Shown: positions 1 through 11,678 of the stretch, piece by piece
Layout of the letters: the number at the start of each line of letters is the position of its first letter
Position numbering within the stretch: the first letter of the stretch is position 1
Notes under the pieces: model-generated
What the model saw: only the letters and a program-made list of their open reading frames with translations
Told to the model about the DNA's origin: nothing
Database searches by the model: none
Origin: Poronia punctata
Lineage: Eukaryota; Ascomycota; Sordariomycetes; Xylariales; Xylariaceae
Assembly (NCBI GenBank): GCA_022579005.1
Contig: MU401455.1
Span: 310,001-374,000, forward strand
DNA length: 64,000 nt
Reading direction: 5' to 3'
Position numbers and translations under genes: made by a program

Positions 1-3000
1 GGGACTCACTGTCGTCGATCCGAGCAACACTAGGCCAGAATTTCTTCTCGCGGAGCCAAGGGAGCGGGTACGCAGCCTTCTCTCGCGTATAGTTCCGTTC
101 CCACTTGCCGTCTCCGTCGCCCATGATAAAGTCTTGCATCGGATGGGGCGCGTTCTTAAGTACGTTCCCAACCCGAGGCACCTTGCCCTCCTCTATCTCA
201 CGAATCTCTCCGCGGATGCTAATGAGTGCATCGATAAATCGATCAAGTTCTTCCTTACTCTCGCTCTCCGTCGGCTCGATCATCAACGTATTGGGAACCG
301 GCCAACTCATGGTGGGCGCGTGGAACCCGTAGTCTTGGAGGCGCTTGGCAATATCGATGGCCTCGACACCTGCAGATTTGCTGAATGGCCGAGCGTCGAG
401 GATGAACTCGTGCGCACACCGGCCGTTCTCATTAACGTACAGGATAGGATAGTGGGGCTTGAGCCGGGAAAGGATATAGTTGGCATTAAGCAACGTCATT
501 TTGGTTGCATGCGTGAGTCCATCGGCGCCTGGTTGGTACAGTCAGTTGATCGGTCGTGTTCACACATCATCAAGGTCGAAAAGAAGAAACTTACCCATCA
601 TGGTGTTGTAAGCCCAGCTGATGAGATTGATGCTGGCGCTACCAAAGTTGGCGCTGCTCACCGCGGTGGCTGATACCATCTCCTCCTGAGACCCGCTGAA
701 AGGCGCTGCGGGATCTCGTGGTAAGAATGGCTGAAGATGGCTCTTCACGCAGATCGGTCCGACACCTGGCCCACCTCCACCGTGAGGGATGCAGAATGTC
801 TTGTGTAGGTTGAGGTGGCATACGTCAGCCCCTATTTCCCCCGGCGAGCACAGCCCAATCTGTGCGTTCATATTGGCTCCGTCCATATATACCTGGCCGC
901 CGTACTGGTGAACAAGCCGGCAAGCTTCCTTTACACCCGGTTCGTAGACGCCAAACGTACTGGGATAGGTAATCATGATAGCCGCAAGTTTGTCTTGATA
1001 CTGACGGCACTTGGCCTCGAGGTCGGCCAGGTCGAGATTGCCCGTCGCGGTATCGCACTTAATCGGCACTACTCTCATGCCCGCCATGGCAGCAGACGCC
1101 GGGTTTGTGCCGTGGGCCGAAACCGGGATCAAACAGATGTCCCGGTCACCGCCTTCGGGGCCCTGCGACTTATGGAATGACCTGATGGCACGTAGTCCGG
1201 CAAACTCGCCCTGGGCTCCAGAGTTGGGCTGGATGGACACAGCGTCCATGCCCGTGATTGCTGCTAGCTGGTCTGAGAAATCTGCCAGGAGCTTCGTATA
1301 ACCGGGTGTCCAGCTCTGGGGGACGTATGGATGCACGTTGGAGAAGTGAGGTTTCGTGATGAGAGACATCTCGGTTGTGCCGTTCAGCTTCATCGTGCAT
1401 GAGCCAAGAGGAATCATGGAATGCACCAGGGATAGGTCTTTCGACTGGAGATGATGAATGTACCGCAACATTTCCGTTTCTGAATGGTGCGTGTTGAAAA
1501 CGGGGTGTGTCAGGTAAGCCGAGGACCGTCTGAAGGACTCGGGGATATCCAACGGTCCTTTTATCTTGGACAGAAGCTGTCCGACGACTTCATCGCCCGC
1601 CGCTTTACCAGTCTCCTGGCTCTGGGCCTTTGAAAAGGCTGTAACCACGTGGGCGAGGTCGCTAGGCCGAGTCGCTTCATCAACGGACACTGCGATTTTA
1701 TAGCCGTCCAAGACGCGGACTACGATGCCCTGGCTTTCGGTCCAGTGGAGGAAATTCTTCAAAGAGGTCTCGTTTCCAAGATCGACAACTACAGTGTCAA
1801 ACAGCACTCGGCCATCCTTGTCCCACTTGTTCTTGGAAACGGTGAAGCCGTAGGATTCGGCAGCAGCCTGGAGAACTCTGGCCCCACGGACACACCTCTC
1901 GGCGATAGCCTTAAGGCCTTCGGGCCCATGGTATATAGCATAGAGGGCGCTCATATTGGCTAGCAAGGCCTGCGAGGTGCAGACGTTGCTAGTAGCTTTT
2001 TCTCGGCGGATATGTTGCTCTCGTGTTTGCAGAGCCAGTCTGTATGCGTTGCGACCTAGCCGGTCCTTAGACAAACCTACAAGTCTGCCGGGAATTTTGC
2101 GCTTATACTTATCCGTCACGGAAAAGAAGGCAGCGTGAGGCCCACCGAAACCGAGCGGGATTCCGAATCTTTGAGCGCTGCCAAACGCTATATCAGCGCC
2201 CCATTCGCCAGGCGGCTGCAGCACCGTCAAAGCCAGTAAATCGGTCGCTACGCTGAGGAGGGCTCCTTGTTCATGAACAACGCCTGCTAAAGCCCTGTGG
2301 TCATCCACGCCGCCAAAGGTATCGGGGTACTGGACCATGACACCGACGAGATCGTCACCATACCCCTTTATCTGATCTAGGCTACCCTCTTCAGCGAGAT
2401 CGAGCTGAACGATCGTGATGCCAAAGCCATCCGCACGACCGCGCAAGACAGATACAGTCTGAGGATGCATATTCGTAGAAACGACGAATTTCTTACCCGG
2501 CCTCTTTGATCTCGAGGTTGGCAGGGCGTTCATCGAAAGTGTCATCGCTTCAGCAGCCGCAGTTCCCTCGTCAAGCAAGCTGGCATTGGCAATGGGAAGT
2601 GCAGTAAGGTCGGTTACCATAGTCTGGAAATTGACCAGGGATTCCAGTCGACCTTGGCTTATCTCAGGTTGGTAAGGGGTGTAACTCGTATACCACGCCG
2701 GGTTTTCCAACACATTCCGTTGAATTACGCCGGGAGTAAGGGACTCGTAGTAACCCTGGCCAATAAGACTCTTGGAGAGTTTTATATCATGCATGTACTT
2801 TTCCAAGTGGCTAGATAGCCCAGACTCGGTACAAACAGGGCCTTTTAGGCTGAGCCTTTCCTTGGCTCGGATATCAGGGGGTAGAACTTGAGATACGAAG
2901 GTATCCAGGTCAGGAGCGGGCGGTGATAGGACCTTGAGCATCTCGGCAGCTTCGGAATTGTCCGGGCCAATATGGCGGCGGGGAAACGTGTCTAAAAGGT

Positions 3001-3235
3001 CAAAATGGGCCGGCCCGGCGGAGGACGGGACGGAGTTGACATCTTCACTCGTGGAGGCCACGGGGATGTCGGAGAAAGCCCTGTGACCTATAGCGACGGC
3101 CTTGCCCTTGTACGTATGTCGAGACCCCGATCTAGCAGTAGAAAGACCGACTCGAGCGTAAGTCGTCATGGAGACTCGTGAGTGAGCCGAAAGTTGGCCC
3201 AAAGACCGGGAGGCGGCACGTGTCAGAGAAGCCAT
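1..3235 (-). CDS. GCV2: Glycine decarboxylase P protein, mitochondrial (3' end outside window)
   Basis: P protein of the mitochondrial glycine cleavage system: a PLP enzyme that decarboxylates glycine and passes the aminomethyl group to the lipoyl H protein. Exon 1 is 3235..595 and exon 2 is 528..1, still open at the window edge; the 66 bp intron (594..529) has a GTAAGT donor and a CCAG acceptor. About 1,056 codons are present, close to full family length, so only a short C-terminal tail is missing. The Arg/Ser-rich N-terminus looks like a transit peptide. The PLP-lysine motif [18 protein letters not shown] lies near the end of exon 1, and exon 2 reads through conserved C-terminal motifs such as [21 protein letters not shown]. 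The start is the first Met of a long open frame, followed by the transit-like sequence. Identity is very secure by family resemblance. Confidence 0.96.
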
Positions 3236-4865
3236 CTTGTGAAAGAAAAAAACCGAAGTCGATTTAGCGAGTTCAGTGTATAACGGATGCTAACGGCCCA
3301 AAGACGGTCACTGCCGGTAAGGTCCTTCCGAACCGCTCTTTCCTCTCCCGAGGTCCTCCCTCTCTCTTCCGTTCGGGTTCCTAAAAGAAACAAAGCTACC
3401 CACTCGAGTGTCGTCTGGCCAATGGCGGTTCCTGAGTGTATGAAGGTAATAAGAGAGGCCGTAATATCAAACAGTCATGCTGGCGGGCCCAGAGACAAGT
3501 GACTGATATAACCCAAAAACTGCTCGGTCAAGTATTCCGTCTTCACCTCGAGTACCTGGTAAGAGCTAAGAACCACGCCAAGGCGGAATCAAAACGGCCT
3601 TTTGCCAATTCCTCGGTGGGCGATAATGCAGGGCAGAACAATGAATGCAATGGCAAAGATACACTTACTCGCTGAATGATCAACCCAGCTTTGGTTCTTG
3701 CCAGTAATACAGAAAAATTACAGTGAGTGAAGGATTGGATGGGGAAATAGTTCTCAAGATAAGCTCGGTACCTATTCTACCATGATATTAGTGGTATACC
3801 GTTCTGCCGTCATCGGATGATAGATAGCGCAGATAAGGTCAGGGACCTCGTCCCATATCTATCTCTATACCGCTTACATTGTAACGTGCCCTGCATAACC
3901 TAGGTAAAATTCCCACATATCTCCTGTACAGAGGCGCTACCTGCAGATGCTTGTGGATACCACTTGCCGGTAGCGGGTAGACTCGGATCGGTCTTTAGCG
4001 GCTTCGTGCTCCCTCAGAGCTTCTTCTCCATCCTTCACGACCGGCCGGCATGTGTAGATTTTACCTATTTTCATTCTCTTTTCGCCTTTGCTTGATACTT
4101 TTCATTTTTCTCTTATGTAATACCTACCTGTAGTTTGCCCCTTGGGCCGGAAAACATTGTATTTTTACGTTTCCATTACTCCTTGGTCCTGCTGATGTAA
4201 TCATGATATACTCGAGGTAAATATCGATAGCGATAAGGTTAGGAAGAAAATCCTAGGATAATGCAACCTTGCCGCAGACTGCAAATACTTGTACACCGAC
4301 CGGTACGTACCAGGTTAATAACCCTACTAACAAGATCCTACACGTACTGATTACATTAATCCAGGGCATCCTGTACTGTGGTTGTAGCTTCTAGCCAACA
4401 TCAAAATATACATGATTCCGCATACCTTTGCTGTTAACATACAGCCATGTCAAACAGTTGGCGGCGGGCAAGAAGTACCGGCACCTACGCAACCTTGTCC
4501 GAGCAAAAATTTACGCGTAGTAATGGTAAAAGTGGATAAAGGACCGGGCTTCTTCACATGCAAGGGTACAGCTGCTGATACAAAGGTACATTGTAATATA
4601 TGTCACGACGCTGCAAACAGGAGGTATCTGATAGCAACTAAAATGTACCCTCAAATGGCGTACCTTAGGTATCCCGTAATTTTTCTTGGCTCCTACCCTG
4701 TAAGAAGCGGCCAGGCATGTACAGACTCCAGCACGCCTTGCCAAGAGCTACATTACGCATCCAAAAAATTTACAGTAGTAAGCCAGCCGATAACAACAAA
4801 CGACAAGGCAATCCCTATCACATCAACCTTACGTACACACGCATATTTCAACAACGGCATCAAAC
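3236..4865. other. Divergent intergenic region GCV2 / TOM5
   Basis: This 1.6 kb stretch lies between two divergent starts and must hold both promoters. A CCAAT pentamer at 3419-3423, about 185 bp upstream of the GCV2 start, is a possible HAP-complex site, but it could be chance. Short open frames here (for example 3287-3502, and 4412-4879 overlapping TOM5 exon 1) show no protein-like features. I see no RNA gene. Confidence 0.5.
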
Positions 4866-5145
4866 ATGTTCGGATGTGAGTCCTTGGACCAGACCAAAAA
4901 CCTCCTCGCTTTAACTGCCTGCTAACTTTCCACTTTATAAAGACCAGCCTCCCCAGCTCTCCGCCGAGGAGATTCGAGAACTCGAAGGTGAAGCTGCCTT
5001 TACTCTCAAGCAGTTCTTCGCCACCGCTGCCGTCCTATATATCTGTGAGTTTAGAGCAACAGAGGCCTATTCCGACCTTACCTAACCTAACCAATTTCCT
5101 TTTCCAGCTCCCTTTGTCGTCGAGGCCGTCTCCAGCGTTTTCTAG
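4866..5145 (+). CDS. TOM5: Tom5-like small subunit of the mitochondrial TOM complex
   Basis: Small tail-anchored subunit of the translocase of the outer mitochondrial membrane. Three exons, 4866..4875, 4943..5044 and 5108..5145, give a 49-residue protein. Introns are 67 bp (GTGAGT; branch GCTAAC) and 63 bp (GTGAGT; TTCCAG). The product starts MFGYQPPQLSAEEIRELEGE, has a short acidic-amphipathic helix, then a hydrophobic segment around residues 28-42 and ends SSVF. The MFG...PPQLS start, the size and the single C-terminal membrane segment match fungal Tom5. No single open frame reveals it, because the first exon is only 10 bp; the frame joins perfectly across both introns. The family call rests on remembered resemblance; the gene structure is seen directly. 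Confidence 0.85.
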
Positions 5146-5706
5146 ATGGGCGATTCCGACCAGGCAACTCGAATACCAAATAAATTTAGCGAGAGAGAAA
5201 ATCCAGGTCTCGCAAAACTGCAGAACAGAAGAAATATCCGTGCTACTGTCTGACAGCACGCACTGGGATGGTTGGCCTATTATGGTGACAGGCGATGTAA
5301 CAAATATACTGTTTGACTAGGTGGCCATCGGTTAGGCGATCATTAGATATCGTCAAACCATGTACATGTAATAATTCCCAAACCCATTTGATACCCCACG
5401 GGTTTTCCGTGAAACATATGACTATCGCGTGTTTGCAGGTACATGAACGGAATCAACTTGTCGATTTTGCCAGCCCCCTGATAATAGGGGCTTGTATTTG
5501 TTGTAACCATCGCCATCGTCTTTGCCTGATACTGTGATGCCTGTGAAAACCTAAACGCCGATGCTTATGCATTTCCTTTTTCACCATTCTAAATTACACG
5601 GGTAGAAAACATTTCCTCGCAATGGGCATTCTTGTCCTAGCCCAGGACCACGGTCGCTCTAAACTGGGCCGACAATAAGGCTACATGCTGCATTCTTCGG
5701 ACAAAT
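5146..5706. other. Convergent 3' region TOM5 / NUP57
   Basis: These 561 bp lie between two convergent genes and should contain both 3' UTRs and polyadenylation sites. I see no coding or RNA feature. Confidence 0.5.
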
Positions 5707-6695
5707 TTAAGTCTTGAATGACGGGTTCTCGGACTGCCATTCGTCAAAATCCTTCTTGATGCTTTCGACCTGCGCCTTCAAAGTCTGTAGTTGCTTGTCA
5801 TAGTCCTCCAGGATCTGGTAGTTTACGGGTTAGATTATCCTTTACGCGTTTGCGGCAATGGGAAAACCAGCTTACCTTCTTCGCTTTTTGCTCGGCTTCC
5901 TCCCCTAGACCTTCTTGAGCTTCAGCACCCCGCCGCTCGATCTCATCCCGCAGAGTATCCGCATAGCCCCTGAGGAGTAACAGCCGGCTCCATAGCTCTT
6001 CGGTGCGCGCACTCAAAGCAGGATCTGTCATGGCCTGATCTAGGGTATCCAATTTGGTCTTCAACTCGTCCTCTTCCTTGTCCAAAGAATATCCCCTGTT
6101 GCGTAAAACTTGGACTTTGGTTGCCAGAGCCAGGCACCGCTGTCTCAGGATCGCGTGCTTCCTCCGCGCATTTAGGGCACGCACACTTGTCTGCAAGTCC
6201 TGCTGAGACAAGATGGCTTCCAGGGAACAATTGATCGAATGCAGTGCTTGTCGGTAGTTTGTGAGTACGTTCTTTTGCATCTTGAGCCTCTCGCTTACTG
6301 CAGCAAACCCGGCGGCGAGTGCAGGCACGTAGCCGGGCCCCGGTTTATCGTGTACGGCCTGTTCCCATTCGCGAGGATCTTCGCCGGGAGTGGGCTGATA
6401 GAAGGGGACGCGTGCTTGGCCGACATTATTGTAGAAGTAGTATTTGAAAACGGTATTTGGGTTATTCGGCGCCCATTTTGTTATGATGGTTTCCATCTGT
6501 TCGGTGACAGGTTTATGGCCTTGGGTAAGAATTAGTTAGCGGGTACAGATCTGAACCCGAAGGTTTAAGAGAAGTTTGAACTAGAATGCGCATACTGAGT
6601 GATTCGCGACCCGGTTCCCATATTGAACCCTTGTTCTGTAATGCTTGGCTTGCATTAAGAAAAGGTGTGGGTTGTTGCTGTTGTTGCTGTTGTTG

Positions 6696-6740
<45 letters not shown>

Positions 6741-6878
6741 AGCTGCGGGCTGTGCTATACTTTGCGCAAAGGGTTGAGCTTGGTTCGTGGTTTGACCGAA
6801 GAGACTGTTGCCGGACGGTTGAGCTGTAGTGCCTACATTCGTTCCCCACGGCGTTGCCGACTGTCCGAATATAGACAT
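5707..6878 (-). CDS. NUP57: Nucleoporin NUP57 (NUP54 family)
   Basis: Central-channel FG nucleoporin of the Nsp1/Nup62 complex. Exons 6878..6596, 6519..5876 and 5814..5707 give 344 residues; introns are 76 bp (GTATGC; branch GCTAAC) and 61 bp (GTAAGC; CCAG). The N-terminus carries FG motifs (SIFGQ, SLFGQ) and is followed by an unbroken poly-Q run at residues 47-69. The middle has the NUP54-type block around TEQMETIITKWAPNNPNTVF and then long helical, coiled-coil-forming sequence to the C-terminus. I start at the ATG giving MSIFGQSATPW; an in-frame ATG 36 bp upstream (6914) is possible. It is short for the family because the FG part is small. It is divergent from the NDUFA8 gene on its right and convergent with TOM5 on its left. 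Confidence 0.88.
6672..6740 (-). repeat. CAG/CAA repeat encoding poly-Q in NUP57
   Basis: 23 codons of CAG or CAA on the minus strand (CTG/TTG on plus). The part at 6700-6737 is pure CAG, while the rest is interrupted by CAA. It codes for the glutamine tract of the NUP57 FG region and is likely to vary in length between strains. Confidence 0.95.
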
Positions 6879-7638
6879 ATCGTATGAAGAGACTTGCGAC
6901 CCTGTATCTAGCAACCGGTAAGGCTGCTCAACGGGTGGTCAATCGTTCGCGAAAAACTAATTTGCGAGTAGACGCAAGAGAGTGCGTCCCTAAACCGAAT
7001 CAGCTTAGAAATATGCAGCCAAATCTCCGTAGCAACAATTAGGTTTCCTCAGTAAATAACCTAATCGACACTGCAGGCTGCAAACCTATCGTCGTGGGTA
7101 TTGTGTGTTTGGGTTGTATGTGATGATCAGTGTTACCAAAACAAGGCCTTGTCAAGGAATGCAAAGCTTCAGTAAAGCACATACACGTACAGGTACCTCC
7201 TAGCTGTGTGGTACGCGACAAGCTGTTGTAGCTGGTTGTTGGAAGGATCAGTTGAGGTACTGTTTACCTGGGCAGGCTAGCTACTATACTAGGCTACTGT
7301 GTACCCTTCTGTAGGCTGTACCTCTGCCCAGAGCGTTGCCCTCCAATATGCGTGGAATCATAAAGTAATGAATTTTATCAGAATACAGACGGCACAGTGT
7401 GTAAATTTCCAAGTAGGTGCTTCACGAAGTACTGGGTACCTTGCTCCGGAACGCTCACAATGCAAGGTTGGAACTGGGAGGTCGTATGTGGCTGGTGTGT
7501 AGAGCGCCTTGTATGGCTGAAGCCAATCAGCTTCTTCAATTCACGAATGTCACGCAACTTGCTCTACTCGCCGGCCTTGTTGGATAGGTAGCTTCCTTAC
7601 AGAACGACATCACATCTTCGCCTTTGGACAACGCAACC
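6879..7638. other. Divergent promoter region NUP57 / NDUFA8
   Basis: These 760 bp separate two divergent starts. Open frames here (7039-7221 minus, 7299-7502 plus) have no recognisable protein content. I found no clear known motif. Confidence 0.45.
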
Positions 7639-8423
7639 ATGGCGGCCCGGAAGCCTGTGTAAGTGCCGTCTGCGAACCTGATGCTGTGAGGAAATGGCTT
7701 AGGTTGCCTCATTCGAATCATTGCTTCGCTTGGTAATGCATACTGACTACTGTTGTTAGCTTCAACCAGCAGGTGCTCTACGACACCACTCCTCTTCCGG
7801 ACTCGATTCCTGCCGTCAAGGAAATCGGCGCTACCTCTGCACCTCTTCTGTCCGCCTCCTACTTTATCGGTGCGAGATGCCGCCCTTACAATGACGATTA
7901 TATGCAATGCAAGACGGAAAATCCGGGCAAGGGCGAATTTGAGTGCCTGAAGGAAGGCCGCCGTGTTACGAGATGTGCTGCCAGTGTGTATGTCGGCGCC
8001 TCATCCGTATCTCAAAGTGGTGCCAGCAGAGACTGACAGAGCGGCCGTTTCAACTTAGTATCGACGATATCAACAAGCACTGCTTAGAGGAGTTCCGCAA
8101 GCACTGGCAATGCCTTGATAACAATAACCATCAGCTATGGCAGTGTCGCAAGGCGGAATGGAAGCTCAACAAATGCGTCTACAATAACTTGGTCCGTTGC
8201 TTATTAGTCCCCCACTTGGGCGAGCCTTGTGCTAATCTTGTCATTACTACAGAAACTCGAGAAGACGATCCCTGATGCCCCCAAGGACCAAATACCCGTC
8301 CATCTCCGAACGAGACAGATTTATGCCCACTATCCCATCCTGAGAGATCCCGGCGAGCCCCCTCTAGGGAAATCGGTTCCCCCTGCTTCCGCTCAGGACC
8401 AGGCAGAAAGCCCGGCCTCTTAA
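7639..8423 (+). CDS. NDUFA8: Complex I subunit NDUFA8 (20.8 kDa, CHCH family)
   Basis: Accessory subunit of mitochondrial NADH:ubiquinone oxidoreductase, oxidised in the intermembrane space through twin CX9C motifs. Four exons, 7639..7658, 7760..7987, 8059..8191 and 8253..8423, give 183 residues. Introns are 101, 71 and 61 bp; donors are GTAAGT, GTATGT and the weaker GTCCGT, with branch-like TACTGAC and GCTAAT sequences. The protein begins MAARKPVFNQQVLYDTTPLP. It carries CRPYNDDYMQC, and later C..LEEFRKHWQC with CLDNNNHQLWQC and a further Cys at KLNKC, giving the two CHCH helices expected of the family. The C-terminus is a proline-rich tail. All joins keep frame. Order and length fit the fungal 20.8 kDa subunit well. 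Confidence 0.93.
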
Positions 8424-10338
8424 GCTTTGTACCGAACATTATCTATGCAGCGTGCTGCAATGGCTTCGTCTTACAGGGTGTATCAATCGCATGTACATAA
8501 GCACCTAGGGACACAGGGAAGCTGGATGAAGAAACTGAAATAATTATTTTTTGTACTTGTATGGTTTTCCTCGTGCGGGTATTGGTGCTTCGTTCTGGAA
8601 GTGTCAAAAACTCATTGATATGTTGACTGTTGAGGGGAACTATAAAGTAGTTATCCCACGGACTTTTCCCATCTGACTTGTTAGCGCCACCGTCGACCAT
8701 CTAAGACTTGGGGATAAGAACTTCCGCGGTAACCTTGGCAGGACCAAGTAAAACGGCACATAGTAGTACAACCCTTCTGGTGAGATATAAGATTGATAAA
8801 TTTTCAGACAGTCTTTGACGTCTGGGAGCCAGCTACTAAAGCTATCTCAACCTCACCAGGGGCATGGGACTACTCAGATATAAGAGGACGGCAAAAGGCT
8901 CCATTACTAATATCTAATTAATGGGCACGGGCCATGCCTTCTATTGCCAGAAAAGGTGGCAGTGTGGAGTTGAAGCGACAAAACCGTACACAAGGCGACT
9001 AATAAATCTAGCATACTCGTAGTCTGGCATAGGCAATAGGTCGAGGGCGGCATATAGTGCTGTAAGTTGTACCAAGCCCAGACATATTATATTCTGTCTA
9101 ACAACGGACAAGTGGCAGCATCGATGTTATGCGCAAGATTTGGGCATATTGGGCTTCTCTCGTCTGTTAGGTATCACTCCGGACATCTATGGCCTGCGGG
9201 GTTATCATTGTTTCGTGTTACGTCCGTGGCGATGTCCCACGGGAAAAGGCATTGATGTATGTATGCAGCTGCAAGGCACATGCGAGGAATATATATATCT
9301 GCCACATACAATGTATAGTCTAGACTAGAAGCCCCGGGCATAGGCATGGGCACATATCGTGATACCCGATGCTTAAGTAGGTAGGTAGCCAACCGTGTCA
9401 TATGACATGTAGGCTTGCTTCGGCCTAGGAGGGATGTCCCAGATAGTTAACCTAGATATATCATAAGGTATAATATCTTGGGATGTTTGAAAAAAGTAAC
9501 ATGGAATGGTGTAGGTATTCCACGCCACCCCATCGCCACCCCATCACCACCCGGTCAAATAGACGGGAGGAAGGTAAGGGGGGGGTAGGCTACCAAGTCC
9601 GTTTGGTGTAGGCACGTTAGATGTCCTGTCATAATGAATCCGGGCCTATTGATATTGCTACCAGGGGATCGTATGTAAGTGTGTTTGTATACAGGATAGC
9701 CATGGTTTTTGTGTAAATAACCGTACACATACATACGCACGTACGAGTATATGCGGAATACATAATGTCACCATAGGGGACTTGGGATCTTTCTCTCGGG
9801 TCTCTATATGATATATCTTTCATGTCTTGTGGGAGCAAAAGATGATGTACCTACGGTTATTCATGGCTTAAAGCAGTAAGGTTAGGTTGGACTCTTCTTC
9901 TGTATGTGTACGTATGTGGTATGCTACGTATTCAGGCCAAGGCCGTCGTTTGTGCCTTACTTACTTGATTTACCTGACAACCGAGTGCCTAGATACGGTC
10001 CAAAGTGGTCACAAGTCTCCAAGTACGCATAAGTTTTTGACAGGAGAATACCGATCATAACCCAATGTCCGGTGTGCCACTACGTTTAGGGGCTTGGACT
10101 GTTTTTGAACCGCCAACTCCCCAACGTAGAACAGACTTGGATCAGATTGGGTGTCAGTCGTCTTGCAAGAGGCGGCCTTTAATTAATCTCGCCTTCCGTG
10201 CTGTGGAAGCAGCCAATATAAAAACCCCACCTAGGCCCATCCAGCGGCCAGGCCGCAGCCTACCTGTGCCACTGATAGGTAGTGATCGACGGTGGCTTGT
10301 TGTGATGATTTATCTCTTTATATTTATAAGTTGGCGTA
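8424..10338. other. Gene-free intergenic DNA left of the retrotransposon
   Basis: These 1.9 kb contain no convincing coding region. Short frames (8443-8700, 9067-9255, 9555-9740) look random. Two copies of the intergenic 8-mer occur here (9014-9021 and 9742-9749). Base composition is ordinary until it drops sharply at the LTR boundary. Confidence 0.5.
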
Positions 10339-10343
10339 GTAGG
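10339..10343. repeat. Target-site duplication, left copy (GTAGG)
   Basis: Five bases, GTAGG, directly precede the TGTTA end of the left LTR. The same five bases directly follow the right LTR. This is the 5 bp duplication expected for many LTR-retrotransposon integrases, and it fixes both element boundaries. Confidence 0.9.
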
Positions 10344-10542
10344 TGTTAAACTGTAGTATATGAGGTATACTTTAAGGTACTAAGTCCCTTTGTATTAACT
10401 TGTAACATTATTAAAAGAGTAAGTACTATTATAGTGTAGGTTAAAGATTAATTTACTATAATATATAATAATCTTTTTTATAATACTTAACTTTACTTTA
10501 TATTTTTATATTAAAACTAACAGTTTGTTTTATAATATAACA
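10344..10542 (-). repeat. 3' LTR of the copia element (left end)
   Basis: A 199 bp terminal repeat beginning TGTTA and ending TAACA, the short inverted ends typical of LTRs. It aligns without gaps to 16074-16272. By eye there are 22 differences, and all are transitions. Confidence 0.93.
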
Positions 10543-11666
10543 CTTTGCTTTAAACGTAATTTTAATATACTTTAATTATAAAGTAACTTATTATTTTAAC
10601 TATTTTTATATAAAAACTTTTATACTTTTTTTTTATTACTTTATTAAAAGAAATAAAAGGTATAAAGTAAAAAAGCAATAGTTTTTAACTTACTTTTTTT
10701 TTTTTATTAACTTTTTATTAAGTTTTTTAATACTTATTATATTTTTTTAATATTTAAAAGTTGCTTTTAGTAAGGCTTTAGTGCTAATGTTTGCTAAATT
10801 AAAGTCCTTTAATATTTATTTAATTATAATTAATCTTTTTTTTTTAGTTTTTATATTTTATAGTATTAAATTTAAATATATTTTATTTGTTTATAATATA
10901 TTAAGTTGTTAGCTAATTGTTTTGCTTTATTATTATTAACATATATTTATATAAGGCGTTTTTTATTAAAAGTAATTTTAAGCTTGTTTAAAAGTTATTA
11001 TAAGTAAACTTTTTTTAATGCTATACTAAAAAGTGCTATATATTTAAATTTGCAGCTAAATATAGCTACTAATAATTATTTTTATAATTTTTAGCTAATA
11101 ACTACGCTTGCTATTATAAAAATATAGCATTTAGTTAATATGCTATTAGTTTTATTTTTTTTATATTTTATATTTATAAACTTTTTAAGTATTAAGTTAT
11201 TTTTATTAAGTTTAAGTTTAAAGTTAGCGCTTTTAGTAAAATATTATAATATATTTTTTTTTGCTTTAAAGTATTGCTAAGTAAAGTTAACAAAAAAATA
11301 GCTAAGCTTTAATACTAAGTATACAATATTAAATTAAATATTAACTATAGCGTATATAAGTAAGCTAATTATTTTTTAGTATTTTTTTTTTATTATAATA
11401 TTATAGTAATTGTTGCTTGCTAAGATTAAGGTTTTTTTAAAGTTTATTAATATAGTTTTAATATATGCATTAGTTAAAAAAAAGCGTTTAATAACTTATT
11501 AAATATATAATGTTTAAATAAGCTATATTTTTTATTTTTTTTAGTTTTAATATATTTTTATGCTTAAAAAATATTTGCATTAGCTTATATTAGTAATTTT
11601 AAATTTATTTGCTAGTTATTTTTTAACTTTTACTACTTTGCTTTTATTTTTTTAAAAAATTAGTAT

Positions 11667-11678
11667 ATTATTAACGTA
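11667..11678 (-). other. RIP-altered reverse transcriptase active-site box (YVDD to YVNN)
   Basis: The minus strand reads TAC GTT AAT AAT inside a hydrophobic context (LILVI before, ILIF after). In functional copia elements the two Asn are catalytic Asp. The substitution matches G-to-A change at GAT or GAC codons. Confidence 0.85.

Noticed and set aside
4412..4879. A 155-codon plus-strand frame overlapping TOM5 exon 1
   Set aside because: Composition is random-like and the frame conflicts with the well-supported TOM5 start and splice site.
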